IMG/VR virus record: IMGVR_UViG_3300009034_000105
Span: 1 to 40,285 of that record
Length of the DNA stretch: 40,285 nucleotides
From: a virus
Reading direction: 5' to 3' (one strand)
Shown here: piece after piece, positions 14,572 through 22,437 of the stretch
Layout of the letters: each line of letters begins with the position of its first letter
Position numbering within the stretch: position 1 is the stretch's first letter
Program-made: the position numbers and the translations under genes
The notes under the pieces: model-generated
Told to the model about the DNA's origin: nothing
Databases searched by the model: none
What the model saw: the letters and a program-made list of their open reading frames with translations, nothing else

Positions 14572-14964
14572 ATGGAACAAAGAGTAATAAAATTCAGGGC
14601 TTGGGATTGTTTCAATGGAGTAATGTATTATTCTGATAATTTTAAAAGCCTCTCTTTGTATTTTGCTTTTTGTGAGGATTGTATTAAGGGTGGGAACAAA
14701 TTAATACAGATGCAATACACAGGACTTAAAGATAAAAATGGCATAGAGATTTATAAGGAAAGTATATGTCAGGTTACAAAATTTATGAGATGTAGGATAT
14801 TCATAGATTTGTATGAAGGTATAAAAATTGAGTGGATTGGTAAAAATGCAAGAGTCAGAATGTTCAAAGAAAGAATAGAACCGATATTTAGAAATCACGA
14901 AATAACATTTGAAGTAATCGGTAATATATATGAGAATCCTAATTTATTAAAATTATTAGAGTAA
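14572..14964 (+). CDS. YopX family protein
   Basis: 130 residues with the full YopX signature: KFRAWDCFNGVMYY near the N-terminus, MQYTGLKDKNGIEIYKESI in the middle and FEVIGNIYENPNLL at the C-terminus. Very common in phages of many hosts; the function is unknown. Confidence 0.92.
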   Translation: MEQRVIKFRAWDCFNGVMYYSDNFKSLSLYFAFCEDCIKGGNKLIQMQYTGLKDKNGIEIYKESICQVTKFMRCRIFIDLYEGIKIEWIGKNARVRMFKERIEPIFRNHEITFEVIGNIYENPNLLKLLE

Positions 14965-14979
14965 GGAGATAAATCTAAA

Positions 14980-16551
14980 ATGAGTAATCGAATCTTGCTT
15001 TATGTACCGTATGATGAACGGGACAAAGCAAAACTTATACCTACATATCATTGGGAAAAGAAACTTAAAAAATGGTCTTTCGATATAGATGATATAAAGA
15101 AACTTTTCGAAGTATTCCCTGAGTTAAAGAGAGAAATACTATCACAGGCAACCTCGATATACTTAAAAGAAAAACAGGGTCAAGATAATCAAGAGCGTTT
15201 GACTTGGTTAAGCAGGTACAAGTTCAAGCGATCCCCGTATCCTCATCAGCTTACTTGCCTACAAAGAATGTTATCTCATATTCAGTATGGTTTGTTTCTT
15301 GATATGGGTCTCGGAAAGACACAGGTCGCTGTCAATTTTGTGGATATAGTAAAGAAAAATGAGATAGAAAATCTTAAATGTCTGATTGTAGCACCTAAAA
15401 CTATACTTGAGAATTGGGCGGAAGAGATAGAAATAAATAGCAACCTTAATTATATTATACTTGAAGGCAGTAGAAAAAGAAGGATAGGCAAACTAAAAGA
15501 ACAGAAGGACTTTTACATTATTAATTATGAAGGCTTGGCAGTATTAAAAGAACAGGACTTATCTTACTTCGATATTGTTATATTAGATGAATCAAGTAAA
15601 ATAAAGAATCCTTCTGCACAGAGGACTCGGGAAGTCTTAAGACAATTCAAAGATGTAAAATATAAATATGCTCTATCTGGGACACCAATAAGTCAGAATA
15701 TTATAGATATATATAGTCAAATGAAATTTTTAAACCCCGATTTTCTTGGTCATAAATCCTTCTATAGTTTCAGGAACAGGTACATTATCTATGGTGGTTA
15801 TGGTAATTATGAGATCATCGGATATAAAGATTTAGATGTATTGAAGAAGAAAATCAGGAAGCATAGCATAAGATTGACAAAGAAAGAATGTTTGAAATGG
15901 TTACCATCGAAAATATATGAGAAGCGTTCTATTGTTATGCAAGGCAAAATGAAGGAACAGTATCAAGAGATGGAAAAGAACCTTATATTAGAGATAAGCC
16001 AGGACAAGACGATAACTGCTCCGATTATTTTGACTAAACTTTTGAGACTCCAGCAAATAACTTCTGGACAGTTTTTGGATAACTCCTCCCAAAATTTGAA
16101 GTTGCAGGAGCTCAAAGGTCTAATTGAAGATAATCGGGGCAATAATAATAAATTCGTGATATGGGTAAGGTTCGTAGATAGTTTGAAATTGATTAGAGAG
16201 ATGCTTTATGATATGAAAATAAAGTATAGTGAACTTTGGGGCGAGATTAAAGATAGGCAGGAGCAAATTAATAATTTTAATACCGGTGATAATGAAGTTA
16301 TGGTAGGTCAAATTCAAACAGGCGGATTGGGTATTAATTTGCAGGCCGGTAATATTGTAGTCTATTATGAGAATAATTTTAGCCTCCAGGATAGATTACA
16401 AAGCGAGGATAGAAGCCATCGTATCGGTATAAAAAAGAGTGTAACCTACCTTGATTTAGTTTATAAGGATACAATAGATGAGAAAATAATATACGCTGTC
16501 AAGAATAAGAAAGAGATAAGTGATTATATAATAGAGGAGTATAAGAGATGA
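14980..16551 (+). CDS. SNF2-type superfamily 2 DNA helicase/translocase
   Basis: 523 residues. Residues 1-80 form a phage-type N-terminal domain. Motif I FLDMGLGKT (about 107-115), Walker B VILDESSKIKN (about 198-208), motif III LSGTPIS, a C-terminal lobe with FVIWVRFVDSL, and motif VI SEDRSHRIG (about 475) with arginine fingers. It moves on duplex DNA and in phages is linked to replication or recombination. Its last 14 codons are copied as a non-coding leader downstream (16725-16772). Confidence 0.92.
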   Translation: MSNRILLYVPYDERDKAKLIPTYHWEKKLKKWSFDIDDIKKLFEVFPELKREILSQATSIYLKEKQGQDNQERLTWLSRYKFKRSPYPHQLTCLQRMLSHIQYGLFLDMGLGKTQVAVNFVDIVKKNEIENLKCLIVAPKTILENWAEEIEINSNLNYIILEGSRKRRIGKLKEQKDFYIINYEGLAVLKEQDLSYFDIVILDESSKIKNPSAQRTREVLRQFKDVKYKYALSGTPISQNIIDIYSQMKFLNPDFLGHKSFYSFRNRYIIYGGYGNYEIIGYKDLDVLKKKIRKHSIRLTKKECLKWLPSKIYEKRSIVMQGKMKEQYQEMEKNLILEISQDKTITAPIILTKLLRLQQITSGQFLDNSSQNLKLQELKGLIEDNRGNNNKFVIWVRFVDSLKLIREMLYDMKIKYSELWGEIKDRQEQINNFNTGDNEVMVGQIQTGGLGINLQAGNIVVYYENNFSLQDRLQSEDRSHRIGIKKSVTYLDLVYKDTIDEKIIYAVKNKKEISDYIIEEYKR

Positions 16552-16553
16552 AG
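16506..16553 (+). repeat. Direct repeat, copy 1 (3' end of SNF2 gene plus next start)
   Basis: 48 bp repeated at 16725-16772, offset 219 bp, with two differences (16521 T/C, 16547 G/A). This copy encodes the last residues of the SNF2 protein, then the ATG of the next gene. Confidence 0.9.
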
Positions 16554-16727
16554 GAAAAAGATATAAAAATATCATTAAAAGAAGAATTAAAAAACGGAAT
16601 GTTAGAAATAAAATTTTATATGAGTAAAAAGACATCTAAAATACTTAAAGAACATTTCAGTAAAAAAAGCTATGCTATATTACGTGGATTGAAACAAGAT
16701 AAAAAAGATATTGTTATTATTAATTAA
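16548..16727 (+). CDS. Hypothetical 59-residue basic protein, paralogue 1
   Basis: Begins MKEKDIKISLKEELKNG and overlaps the SNF2 stop (ATGA). The segment KFYMSKKTSKILKEHFSKK matches KFYVSKKVYEIFKEYFNSKK in the next gene, so the pair arose by tandem duplication. GAGGAG lies before the start. Function unknown. Confidence 0.6.
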   Translation: MKEKDIKISLKEELKNGMLEIKFYMSKKTSKILKEHFSKKSYAILRGLKQDKKDIVIIN

Positions 16728-16772
16728 GAAAGAGATAAGCGATTATATAATAGAGGAGTATAAGAAATGAAG
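16725..16772 (+). repeat. Direct repeat, copy 2
   Basis: 46 of 48 bases match copy 1. Here the former SNF2 coding sequence is non-coding; it supplies the stop codon of the previous gene, the GAGGAG ribosome site and the ATG of the next. Confidence 0.9.
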
Positions 16773-16937
16773 GGAAAAATAGTATTAAAAGGTGAATTTC
16801 CGAAAGAAGTAAAAATATCATCAATGGATAGATTATTAGAAATGGATAGATTATTAGATAGAAAATTTTATGTAAGTAAAAAAGTATACGAAATATTTAA
16901 AGAATATTTCAATAGTAAAAAGGGGCATAAGAAATGA
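16767..16937 (+). CDS. Hypothetical 56-residue basic protein, paralogue 2
   Basis: Begins MKGKIVLKGEFPKEVKISS. It contains a small internal repeat (MDRLLEMDRLLDR) and the KFYVSKKVYEIFKEYFNSKK segment shared with its upstream paralogue. ATGA overlap with the next gene. Function unknown. Confidence 0.6.
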   Translation: MKGKIVLKGEFPKEVKISSMDRLLEMDRLLDRKFYVSKKVYEIFKEYFNSKKGHKK

Positions 16938-17116
16938 AAAAGTTAATAGGTGATGAATTAATAAAAAAATTAGAAAGTAGCTTTGTAAGAAAATGTTATA
17001 CTTCGCACGAATGTTGTTTATGTCTTAATGATATATCTTTACATCAATTATATTATGATGGTGGATATGGAAAAAGGGCACATATAACTTGTGTAGATTA
17101 TTTTAAAGGAGTATAG
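16934..17116 (+). CDS. Small zinc-binding-like protein
   Basis: 60 residues. C-x2-C (CCLC) followed by YYDGGYGKRAHITC, giving a likely C-x2-C / H-x2-C metal site with the phage-typical GGYGKRAH motif. Such small proteins are frequent in phage early regions; exact role unknown. Confidence 0.65.
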   Translation: MKKLIGDELIKKLESSFVRKCYTSHECCLCLNDISLHQLYYDGGYGKRAHITCVDYFKGV

Positions 17117-17119
17117 GAG

Positions 17120-17320
17120 ATGAAATCTGATTATGAAAAATTTATAGAATTGTATGCAAGTTTTGGCATACTTCCTGTTGTAAAAAATAAAGAAAGTGAA
17201 GTTGAAGTTATATTACAAGAGGGCACTAATCCAAAATTAGTAGGGTATAATTCATTTTTTTCTCATATTTTGTTTGATTCAAAGACCGGTAAATTTATAG
17301 AACAAGGATTTTGGGAATGA
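17120..17320 (+). CDS. Hypothetical 66-residue protein
   Basis: Begins MKSDYEKFIELYASFGI and ends HILFDSKTGKFIEQGFWE, a strand ending seen in small phage proteins that I recall but cannot name. Shares ATGA with the next gene. Confidence 0.6.
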   Translation: MKSDYEKFIELYASFGILPVVKNKESEVEVILQEGTNPKLVGYNSFFSHILFDSKTGKFIEQGFWE

Positions 17321-17469
17321 GACCTACAATATTAAAAATCAAATGCCCTTATTGTAATACATCTGTATTAATTCATTCTGATTTTGATATGAAAGAGATA
17401 CAGTGCGGTTCTTGTAATAAGAAATTTAATATTAAAATTAAGAAGGAGGTTAAGAAAAATGAATCATAA
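17317..17469 (+). CDS. Zinc-ribbon protein, 50 residues
   Basis: CPYC near the start and CGSC about 20 residues later make a four-Cys zinc ribbon (ILKIKCPYCNTS; IQCGSCNKKF). Overlaps both neighbours by a few bases. Possibly a nucleic-acid or protein adaptor. Confidence 0.6.
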   Translation: MRPTILKIKCPYCNTSVLIHSDFDMKEIQCGSCNKKFNIKIKKEVKKNES

Positions 17470-17653
17470 TATAGTTCTTCCAAATGATATAGAAATTGAT
17501 AGAGGTTATTATAAAGATTGTATTGACTTATTGAAAAAGAATATGGAATTAATACAGAGTTTAATTAACTTAGTGGAAAAAGAAACAGTTATAGTAAAAT
17601 ATAAGATTGCTAATCAAAAAATCAAAGAAGAAAAATTAAGAAAATTATTATAG
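17459..17653 (+). CDS. Hypothetical 64-residue helical protein
   Basis: AAGGAGG is 9 nt before the ATG. Long amphipathic helices (KKNMELIQSLINLVEKE) suggest a coiled coil. No family recognised. Confidence 0.55.
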   Translation: MNHNIVLPNDIEIDRGYYKDCIDLLKKNMELIQSLINLVEKETVIVKYKIANQKIKEEKLRKLL

Positions 17654-17670
17654 AAAGGAAGTGATTAAAA

Positions 17671-17997
17671 ATGAGCAAGATATATGTAACTAATAAGAGT
17701 GGTCATAATATTGAGCCTGCCCTTCAGTTCGGTGACGATATTATATATCTCACTGAGGGTAAGGTCAATATATTCCGGACTGATGACTTGATAGAGGACT
17801 TGAAAGAAAAGTTAAAAGACTTCAATAGCGAGGATTATTTAATATTTACAGGTAATTCTATTGTATCAGGACTTGCTTTATCTATCCTTTTCACAAAATT
17901 ACCGGCAATTCATTTACTCTTATTCAATGCGAAAAGTATTGAATATGTATCCAGGTTAGTTGAGAATACGAGATTAAATTTGAAGGAGGCAAAATAA
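17671..17997 (+). CDS. Conserved phage protein of unknown function
   Basis: 108 residues. Pattern: SGHNIEPALQFGDDIIYLTEGKVN, then NSEDYLIFTGNSIVSGLAL and HLLLFNAKSIEYVSR. I recall this layout in many phage early regions, with no known role. AAGGAAG site upstream. Confidence 0.7.
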   Translation: MSKIYVTNKSGHNIEPALQFGDDIIYLTEGKVNIFRTDDLIEDLKEKLKDFNSEDYLIFTGNSIVSGLALSILFTKLPAIHLLLFNAKSIEYVSRLVENTRLNLKEAK

Positions 17998-17998
17998 T

Positions 17999-18460
17999 AT
18001 GGAACAAAACTGGAAGCATAAAGATACGAAGAATCTTGTCAAGTATTTTCTCGATATTCTGAAAGATAAGGCGAAAGCCGAGAATAAGATAAAGGAATAC
18101 AATAAACATATATCAGAGATAGATACTTTTCTTGCGAACAGGATGGTAGATGAAAGTGTAGATAAATTGGCTATCGATGGTATAGAATTCAAGCCGATTG
18201 ACGAGGAACAGTTCAGTCTTGACAATGAGAAAACAGAATATAAAATTTGGGACAATCCCGATTTTTTTGAATGGTTAAAAAAGATTGGCGAGGATGGGTT
18301 AATAAAAGTTAAAGAGACAGTACACCCGCAGACCCGTACTAAATTCTTAAAAGAGATGAGAGAACAGAATATAGAATTACCTGAATGGATTAAAGTTGCA
18401 TTCTATACGCACCTGAAATATAATAAATCGGCAGTCGGGAGGTTGGTTGATAATGAATGA
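17999..18460 (+). CDS. Conserved phage early protein, coiled coil
   Basis: 153 residues. An N-terminal helix rich in K, A and E (DILKDKAKAENKIKEYNKHI), then IDGIEFKPIDEEQFSL and a C-terminal WIKVAFYTHLKYNKSAVGRL. It sits two bases after the previous gene and next to nuclease and SSB genes, so a DNA metabolism role is possible. No named family recognised. Confidence 0.65.
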   Translation: MEQNWKHKDTKNLVKYFLDILKDKAKAENKIKEYNKHISEIDTFLANRMVDESVDKLAIDGIEFKPIDEEQFSLDNEKTEYKIWDNPDFFEWLKKIGEDGLIKVKETVHPQTRTKFLKEMREQNIELPEWIKVAFYTHLKYNKSAVGRLVDNE

Positions 18461-18725
18461 TAAATTTTGGAAGTGGATGCAAGAGAAAAAATATTGGGAA
18501 GTAGTTGAATGTGAATTTGGATACGGTGTTCATATATGCGATGAGGTTTTAAGATGTCCTACTTGTCAAGGCTGTAAAGATAATATTTCAAAACAAATGC
18601 TAATCGGTTATATGATTGAGTACTTAATTGAAATAAAAGCACCATTTCAGATACACTGGAAGATAAAATATATTACCCCTATTTATGATTATTTAAAGGG
18701 AATAATCGAGAGGGAAAGCAAATGA
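18453..18725 (+). CDS. Cys-containing hypothetical protein
   Basis: 90 residues from the ATG at 18453 with GGGAGG 10 nt upstream; a TTG at 18447 is too close to that site. Contains C-x2-C-x2-C (CPTCQGC), a likely metal site, and a Trp/Lys-rich N-terminus. ATGA overlap with the nuclease gene. Confidence 0.6.
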   Translation: MNDKFWKWMQEKKYWEVVECEFGYGVHICDEVLRCPTCQGCKDNISKQMLIGYMIEYLIEIKAPFQIHWKIKYITPIYDYLKGIIERESK

Positions 18726-19066
18726 ATGAATCAGCATTAAGAAATAAGGTCAGGGATTATCTTAAAAATAAAGATGGTTGGTATCGTAAAATTCCCTGTA
18801 ATATTTATCTTTCAGGTATCCCTGATTTTATCGGTTCTATTAATGGCAGGTTCATTGCAATCGAATTGAAACGAGATAATAAGGGCAAACTTACAAAGTT
18901 ACAAGAGATAACGATTAAAGAAATTAAAGAGAAAGGAGGTGGTATAAGTTTTGTAGCTTATGGTTGGTCGGACTTCATTAGGAAGTTCGAATTTATTTAT
19001 GAGGAGATTATGAAATGGAAAAACCAAAAAATAACTTACCGGCAAAAAGAAAGAAAAGGTCAATAA
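18722..19066 (+). CDS. VRR-NUC domain nuclease
   Basis: 114 residues, the size of stand-alone phage VRR-NUC proteins. Catalytic set of the PD-(D/E)XK type: GIPDF with Asp35, then FIAIELK with Glu48 and Lys50, and a GKLTKLQ helix next to it. The N-terminal Glu3 fits the conserved first acidic residue. Cleaves branched DNA such as Holliday junctions, probably trimming replication or recombination products before packaging. Overlaps the SSB-like gene by 52 nt. Confidence 0.88.
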   Translation: MNESALRNKVRDYLKNKDGWYRKIPCNIYLSGIPDFIGSINGRFIAIELKRDNKGKLTKLQEITIKEIKEKGGGISFVAYGWSDFIRKFEFIYEEIMKWKNQKITYRQKERKGQ

Positions 19067-19878
19067 GCAAAGATGTCAATTTTGATAAGTATTTTGATGA
19101 TAGTTATGATGACAATATTGACAGGAAGGATATAAAACTACCCCGAATCAAGATAATTCAGGGTAGCTCGAAAGATAAAGGCAAAGGCAAAGATGGCGAA
19201 TTTATCAATAGCATTACAAATGATTGCTATGGTAAACCAATAAAAATAATTCCAATTTTTCATTGGAAATCTCAAGTTATGTTTGATGAAAAATTAAATA
19301 TGATAGCACAAAGCCTTGACCATATAGTTTCTAATTTTGGTGATTGCAGAGGAACTTTTTGTAAAGATTGCAAACTTCAAAAATGGAATGGCGATGTTCC
19401 TCCTGATTGTAATGAAGTATTTAATTTTGCTATTGCTTTTCCTGAAGAATTGGATGAAATAATAAAAAATAGAGTAATGTTACCACCATTGATATTAAGT
19501 TTAATGCGTACTGGTACAACAGCAGCTAAATATATGGTAACTAACATAAGAATAAATCGAGGTAGGAAAATTCCTATCTGGGCTAATATTATAGAAATAA
19601 CAACATATCTTAAACAATTTCCAACACAGCCTGCTTGGGTACCGAAAGCAAAGATTGTCGGAGTAGTTAATCCTAAAGAAAAAATCAAAGCTGATTACTT
19701 GGATAGATTACATAGAAGCTATAAAGAAATGAGACTTAATGTTTCTTTTGATGATTTGATTCAAGATGTTGAGGAAACTGAAAGCCCGAAGAAAAGGAAG
19801 CCTGTAAAAAGAAAAGAAATAGTTATTGAGGAACAGGTTGGTTCTCCTTCGGAAGATGAGAGCGAAATACCATTTTGA
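19015..19878 (+). CDS. Putative single-stranded DNA-binding protein
   Basis: 287 residues. Basic N-terminus, then LPRIKIIQGSS, a beta-rich body with a four-Cys cluster (CRGTFCKDCKLQ... C, about 103-125) and a C-terminal acidic tail ending DESEIPF, the tip by which SSB proteins bind partner proteins. The layout matches the large phage SSB-like proteins that lie beside VRR-NUC and helicase genes. The call rests on the tail, body pattern and context. Confidence 0.65.
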   Translation: MEKPKNNLPAKRKKRSISKDVNFDKYFDDSYDDNIDRKDIKLPRIKIIQGSSKDKGKGKDGEFINSITNDCYGKPIKIIPIFHWKSQVMFDEKLNMIAQSLDHIVSNFGDCRGTFCKDCKLQKWNGDVPPDCNEVFNFAIAFPEELDEIIKNRVMLPPLILSLMRTGTTAAKYMVTNIRINRGRKIPIWANIIEITTYLKQFPTQPAWVPKAKIVGVVNPKEKIKADYLDRLHRSYKEMRLNVSFDDLIQDVEETESPKKRKPVKRKEIVIEEQVGSPSEDESEIPF

Positions 19879-19898
19879 TTAATTGCTGCGTATTTGCA

Positions 19899-19977
19899 AA
19901 GAGGCACGGTGGCGTAAATGGAGTAACGCTAATAAGGCTTGCCAAAGATGTAGGTTCGAGTCCTGCCCGTGCCTCTT
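19899..19977 (+). tRNA. tRNA-like element without a proper anticodon stem (degenerate tRNA or tRNA mimic)
   Basis: Acceptor GGCACGG/CCGTGCC (19903-19909 / 19967-19973), extended by paired bases to 11 bp (19899 and 19977). D-arm GCGT/ACGC with GG in the loop (19912-19929). T-arm GTAGG-TTCGAGT-CCTGC (19950-19966) is canonical. Between D and T arms there are only 20 nt, which contain a TTGCCAA loop-like string (anticodon GCC, Gly) but no 5-bp stem around it. No CCA is encoded. Not a working tRNA on this evidence. Confidence 0.5.
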
Positions 19978-20002
19978 ATATATATAGAAAGGTGGTGATA
20001 TT

Positions 20003-20161
20003 ATGAGTCCATATTACATTAAAGAAATTCATTATGTAGATAAAGAATTGATTATAGTTATAGGTCATTGCAATAAAGAAAATGAAGTATATAGAATAGA
20101 ATTAAACGCTGATAGATTATTGGATTATATGAACTATTTAGATAGTAAACCAAAAATATAA
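20003..20161 (+). CDS. Hypothetical 52-residue protein
   Basis: Begins MSPYYIKEIHYVDKELIIVI after GGTGGTG. A beta hairpin then an acidic helix (NADRLLDYMNYLD). First gene after the tRNA-like element. No family recognised. Confidence 0.5.
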   Translation: MSPYYIKEIHYVDKELIIVIGHCNKENEVYRIELNADRLLDYMNYLDSKPKI

Positions 20162-20221
20162 AAATTTGAGGCACAGTCGGGAGACTATGGTAAATATGAA
20201 GTCAAATAAGGAGCAAAGTAA
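20162..20221 (+). other. Intergenic relic with duplicated leader
   Basis: Holds GAGGCACAGTC, similar to the 5' end of the tRNA-like element, and then codons for KYEVK-stop plus AAGGAGCAAAG, nearly identical to 20884-20914. It appears to be a leftover 3' end of a copy of the gene now at 20488-20898. Confidence 0.5.
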
Positions 20222-20225
20222 ATGA
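20195..20225 (+). repeat. Leader repeat (copy at 20884-20914)
   Basis: 31 bp with one difference from 20884-20914: the end of a YEVK coding tail, a stop, AAGGAGCAAAGC/T and AAATGA. Related leaders (GGAGCAAAGCAAATG) also precede genes at 20488, 21070 and 22199. Confidence 0.8.
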
Positions 20226-20473
20226 ATAAAGATATAGAAAAGGTAAAACAATTCTTAATCAATAATGGTTGGAATATTGATAATGATGATAGTGATTTTG
20301 ATGCATATTTTAAAGATGGGAATATGGGTTTTAATATTGATAATGAAGAAATTGTTTTAATTGGGGATATAGGTGATTTTTATCACATAAAAATAGAAAG
20401 TGGGTGTTATTATCATTTATTAGGATATATGATACACCACAGATTAATAGCTATTGATTTTAAAACATATTAA
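20222..20473 (+). CDS. Hypothetical 83-residue acidic protein
   Basis: Begins MNKDIEKVKQFLINNGWNID. Rich in Asp, with a beta-type middle (EEIVLIGDIGDFYHIKIE). Uses the repeated GGAGCAAAG leader. No family recognised. Confidence 0.6.
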   Translation: MNKDIEKVKQFLINNGWNIDNDDSDFDAYFKDGNMGFNIDNEEIVLIGDIGDFYHIKIESGCYYHLLGYMIHHRLIAIDFKTY

Positions 20474-20487
20474 GAGGAGCAAAGCAA

Positions 20488-20898
20488 ATGAAATACAGCA
20501 AAAGACAGTTAAAAGGGCTGCTTGATAGTGCAGATATATGGGTTGAGAAATATGAAGGGAGATGTAATACATACGGAAGGCCGGGATGTCCATTATGCAA
20601 GTTGTATTATAAAAATGATTGTTGGGCATGTCCGATAAAATTAAGCACAGGATTAAGATTTTGTAGAGGGACTCCTTATGCGAATATACCAAATATATAT
20701 ATACCAAGAGGGAGGAAAACATGGAGTAGTGATAGGGAAATAATTAGGGATAGGGAAATACAGGTTAGTAAAATGTACGATGCTATTTGGTGGAGATATT
20801 ATGCGACCAAAAAAGATAAATTAAAAGAACTTCAATTTATTATATCACTGCTTCCAAAATCCTACCAGAAGAGATATAAGAAGTATGAAGTCAAATAA
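20488..20898 (+). CDS. Cys-cluster protein (CPLC...CWACP type)
   Basis: 136 residues. Residues about 24-58 hold GCPLCKLYYKNDCWACPI and a further Cys in FCRGTPY, matching the C-x2-C-x6-C-x2-CP arrangement of the 21174-21482 product, so the two are relatives. Probably binds zinc. The rest is charged helix. Preceded by GGAGCAAAGCAAATG. Confidence 0.65.
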   Translation: MKYSKRQLKGLLDSADIWVEKYEGRCNTYGRPGCPLCKLYYKNDCWACPIKLSTGLRFCRGTPYANIPNIYIPRGRKTWSSDREIIRDREIQVSKMYDAIWWRYYATKKDKLKELQFIISLLPKSYQKRYKKYEVK

Positions 20899-20910
20899 GG
20901 AGCAAAGCAA

Positions 20911-21042
20911 ATGAGTGATATTATGGAAGTATTTGAAATTGATACAGGAGAAGATTGTTATTGCGAAGATTGCGGAGAGACAAAATACTTGCAATTTGGA
21001 ATATGTATAATATGTGGTGGTAAAGTTATAGAAAATGATTAA
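20911..21042 (+). CDS. Small zinc-ribbon protein, 43 residues
   Basis: Acidic N-terminus then CYCEDCGETKY and CIICGGKVIE: two Cys pairs forming a zinc ribbon. Same leader as its neighbours. Function unknown. Confidence 0.6.
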   Translation: MSDIMEVFEIDTGEDCYCEDCGETKYLQFGICIICGGKVIEND

Positions 21043-21069
21043 ATTAAGAAAAAGCAAGGAGCAAAGCAA

Positions 21070-21177
21070 ATGAAATGCCCTGAATGTAATAGCGAATTAG
21101 AGATATGTGATGATGGAATTTTCAGACAATGTTATTGTAATGGTTGTAATAAGTGGTTTTTGGAGGATGAATTATGA
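21070..21177 (+). CDS. Zinc-ribbon micro-protein, 35 residues
   Basis: MKCPECNSELEIC then CYCNGCNKWF: two Cys pairs. Preceded by AAGGAGCAAAGCAAATG; ATGA overlap with the next gene. Short, but spacing and Cys pattern support it. Confidence 0.55.
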   Translation: MKCPECNSELEICDDGIFRQCYCNGCNKWFLEDEL

Positions 21178-21482
21178 CAAAACAACAAGCTAAAAAATAT
21201 TGTCTTATTGTCTGGAATTATCGGAGAAAGACGGGTTGTCTTAATGATAAATTATCTAAATGGTTACAGAAAAAACATCCTATAATACTTACTTTTAAAT
21301 GGAAGTGTGCTTATTGTGAAAAGTATTCAAACGATTTTTGTAAATCATGTCCGCTAAAAAAAGTATGGGGCTTAAATTGTCATGCTTCAAGTTCAGCATA
21401 TCACGAATGGGATACAACAAAAAATGTAAAAATTCGTAAAGAATATGCACGAATAATTTATAATGATATTAAAAGGAGTTAA
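21174..21482 (+). CDS. Cys-cluster protein, relative of 20488-20898
   Basis: 102 residues. CAYCEKYSNDFCKSCPLK (C-x2-C-x6-C-x2-CP), then NCHASSSAYHEW. Metal binding is likely. Charged helical ends. Followed closely by the Gp37/Gp68 gene. Confidence 0.65.
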   Translation: MTKQQAKKYCLIVWNYRRKTGCLNDKLSKWLQKKHPIILTFKWKCAYCEKYSNDFCKSCPLKKVWGLNCHASSSAYHEWDTTKNVKIRKEYARIIYNDIKRS

Positions 21483-21485
21483 CTA

Positions 21486-22184
21486 ATGTCCAAAACAAAA
21501 ATAGATTGGTGTGATTCATCAATTAATATCTGCTGGAGATGTTTTAATCATTGTGAATATTGTTATGCACGAAAAGAAGCAAAACGCAGAGCTAAATATT
21601 TAGGAATAAAAAGAGGGTATTCACAACAAATGATAAGGGCTATGGAACTTTTAAAATCTGATATATTTCCCGATTGGGAAAGAATATTTGACGATAACTG
21701 TAAAACTAAAAAACCGAAAAGAATTTTTATGGATTCTATGTCAGACATAGCTTATTGGGAGACGGAATGGATGGAGAAAGTATTAAATAAAATAAAACAG
21801 TATCAGTGGCATACATTTTTATTCTTGACTAAGTTCCCTAAAATATATAATCAGTATGAATTCCCTGAAAATTGTTGGCTGGGTGTTACATTGGTGGGTA
21901 AAGAAAATATAAGTAACTTAAATAAGATTGCAACGAAAACGCCATATAATTTTATATCAATAGAGCCGATTTCAGAAAATATGCCTATATTAGATTTGCT
22001 TTATTATCCTGATTGGGTAATAGTGGGTGCAGAAACCAATAATCGCAAAGGCAAGATAATACCAAAATATGAATGGATAGAAAACATAGTAAATCAATGT
22101 AAACCATATAAAATACCGGTATTTCTCAAAGATAACCTAAAATCCGTATGGGGGTCTAATTTAATTCAGGAGTTTCCGGAATAG
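21486..22184 (+). CDS. Phage Gp37/Gp68-like (DUF5131) radical-SAM-like protein
   Basis: 232 residues. Opens TKIDWCDSSINICWRC and has C19-x3-C23-x2-C26 (CFNHCEYC), the cluster motif of this family. Then FMDSMSDIAYW, FLFLTKFP, LGVTLVGKEN, FISIEPISEN, WVIVGAETN and KIPVFLKDNL, all family landmarks on a TIM-barrel pattern. The enzyme activity is unknown. Common on phages and other mobile DNA. Confidence 0.9.
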   Translation: MSKTKIDWCDSSINICWRCFNHCEYCYARKEAKRRAKYLGIKRGYSQQMIRAMELLKSDIFPDWERIFDDNCKTKKPKRIFMDSMSDIAYWETEWMEKVLNKIKQYQWHTFLFLTKFPKIYNQYEFPENCWLGVTLVGKENISNLNKIATKTPYNFISIEPISENMPILDLLYYPDWVIVGAETNNRKGKIIPKYEWIENIVNQCKPYKIPVFLKDNLKSVWGSNLIQEFPE

Positions 22185-22198
22185 AGAGGAGCAAAGCG

Positions 22199-22378
22199 AT
22201 GCATGAAATAAAAAAAGCGAGAAAAATAATGCAAAAAGCATTTAGAAAAGATAAGTTTTTTAAGCTAACTTATATTTCTAATATTGCTATGATTTTGTAT
22301 GATAATAATATAGTTCTTGGTTTAGAGAAAAGAAATGATATAGCTGAAAAAATATTGGAAAGAATTTTTTGTGATTAA
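22199..22378 (+). CDS. Hypothetical 59-residue protein
   Basis: Begins MHEIKKARKIMQKAFRKDKF after GAGGAGCAAAGCG. Basic helical N-terminus. No family recognised. Confidence 0.5.
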   Translation: MHEIKKARKIMQKAFRKDKFFKLTYISNIAMILYDNNIVLGLEKRNDIAEKILERIFCD

Positions 22379-22437
22379 GAACTATAGCAAAAGACGCAGG
22401 AGTTCCCAAAATGACATTATCGAAAGGAGGCGCAGAA

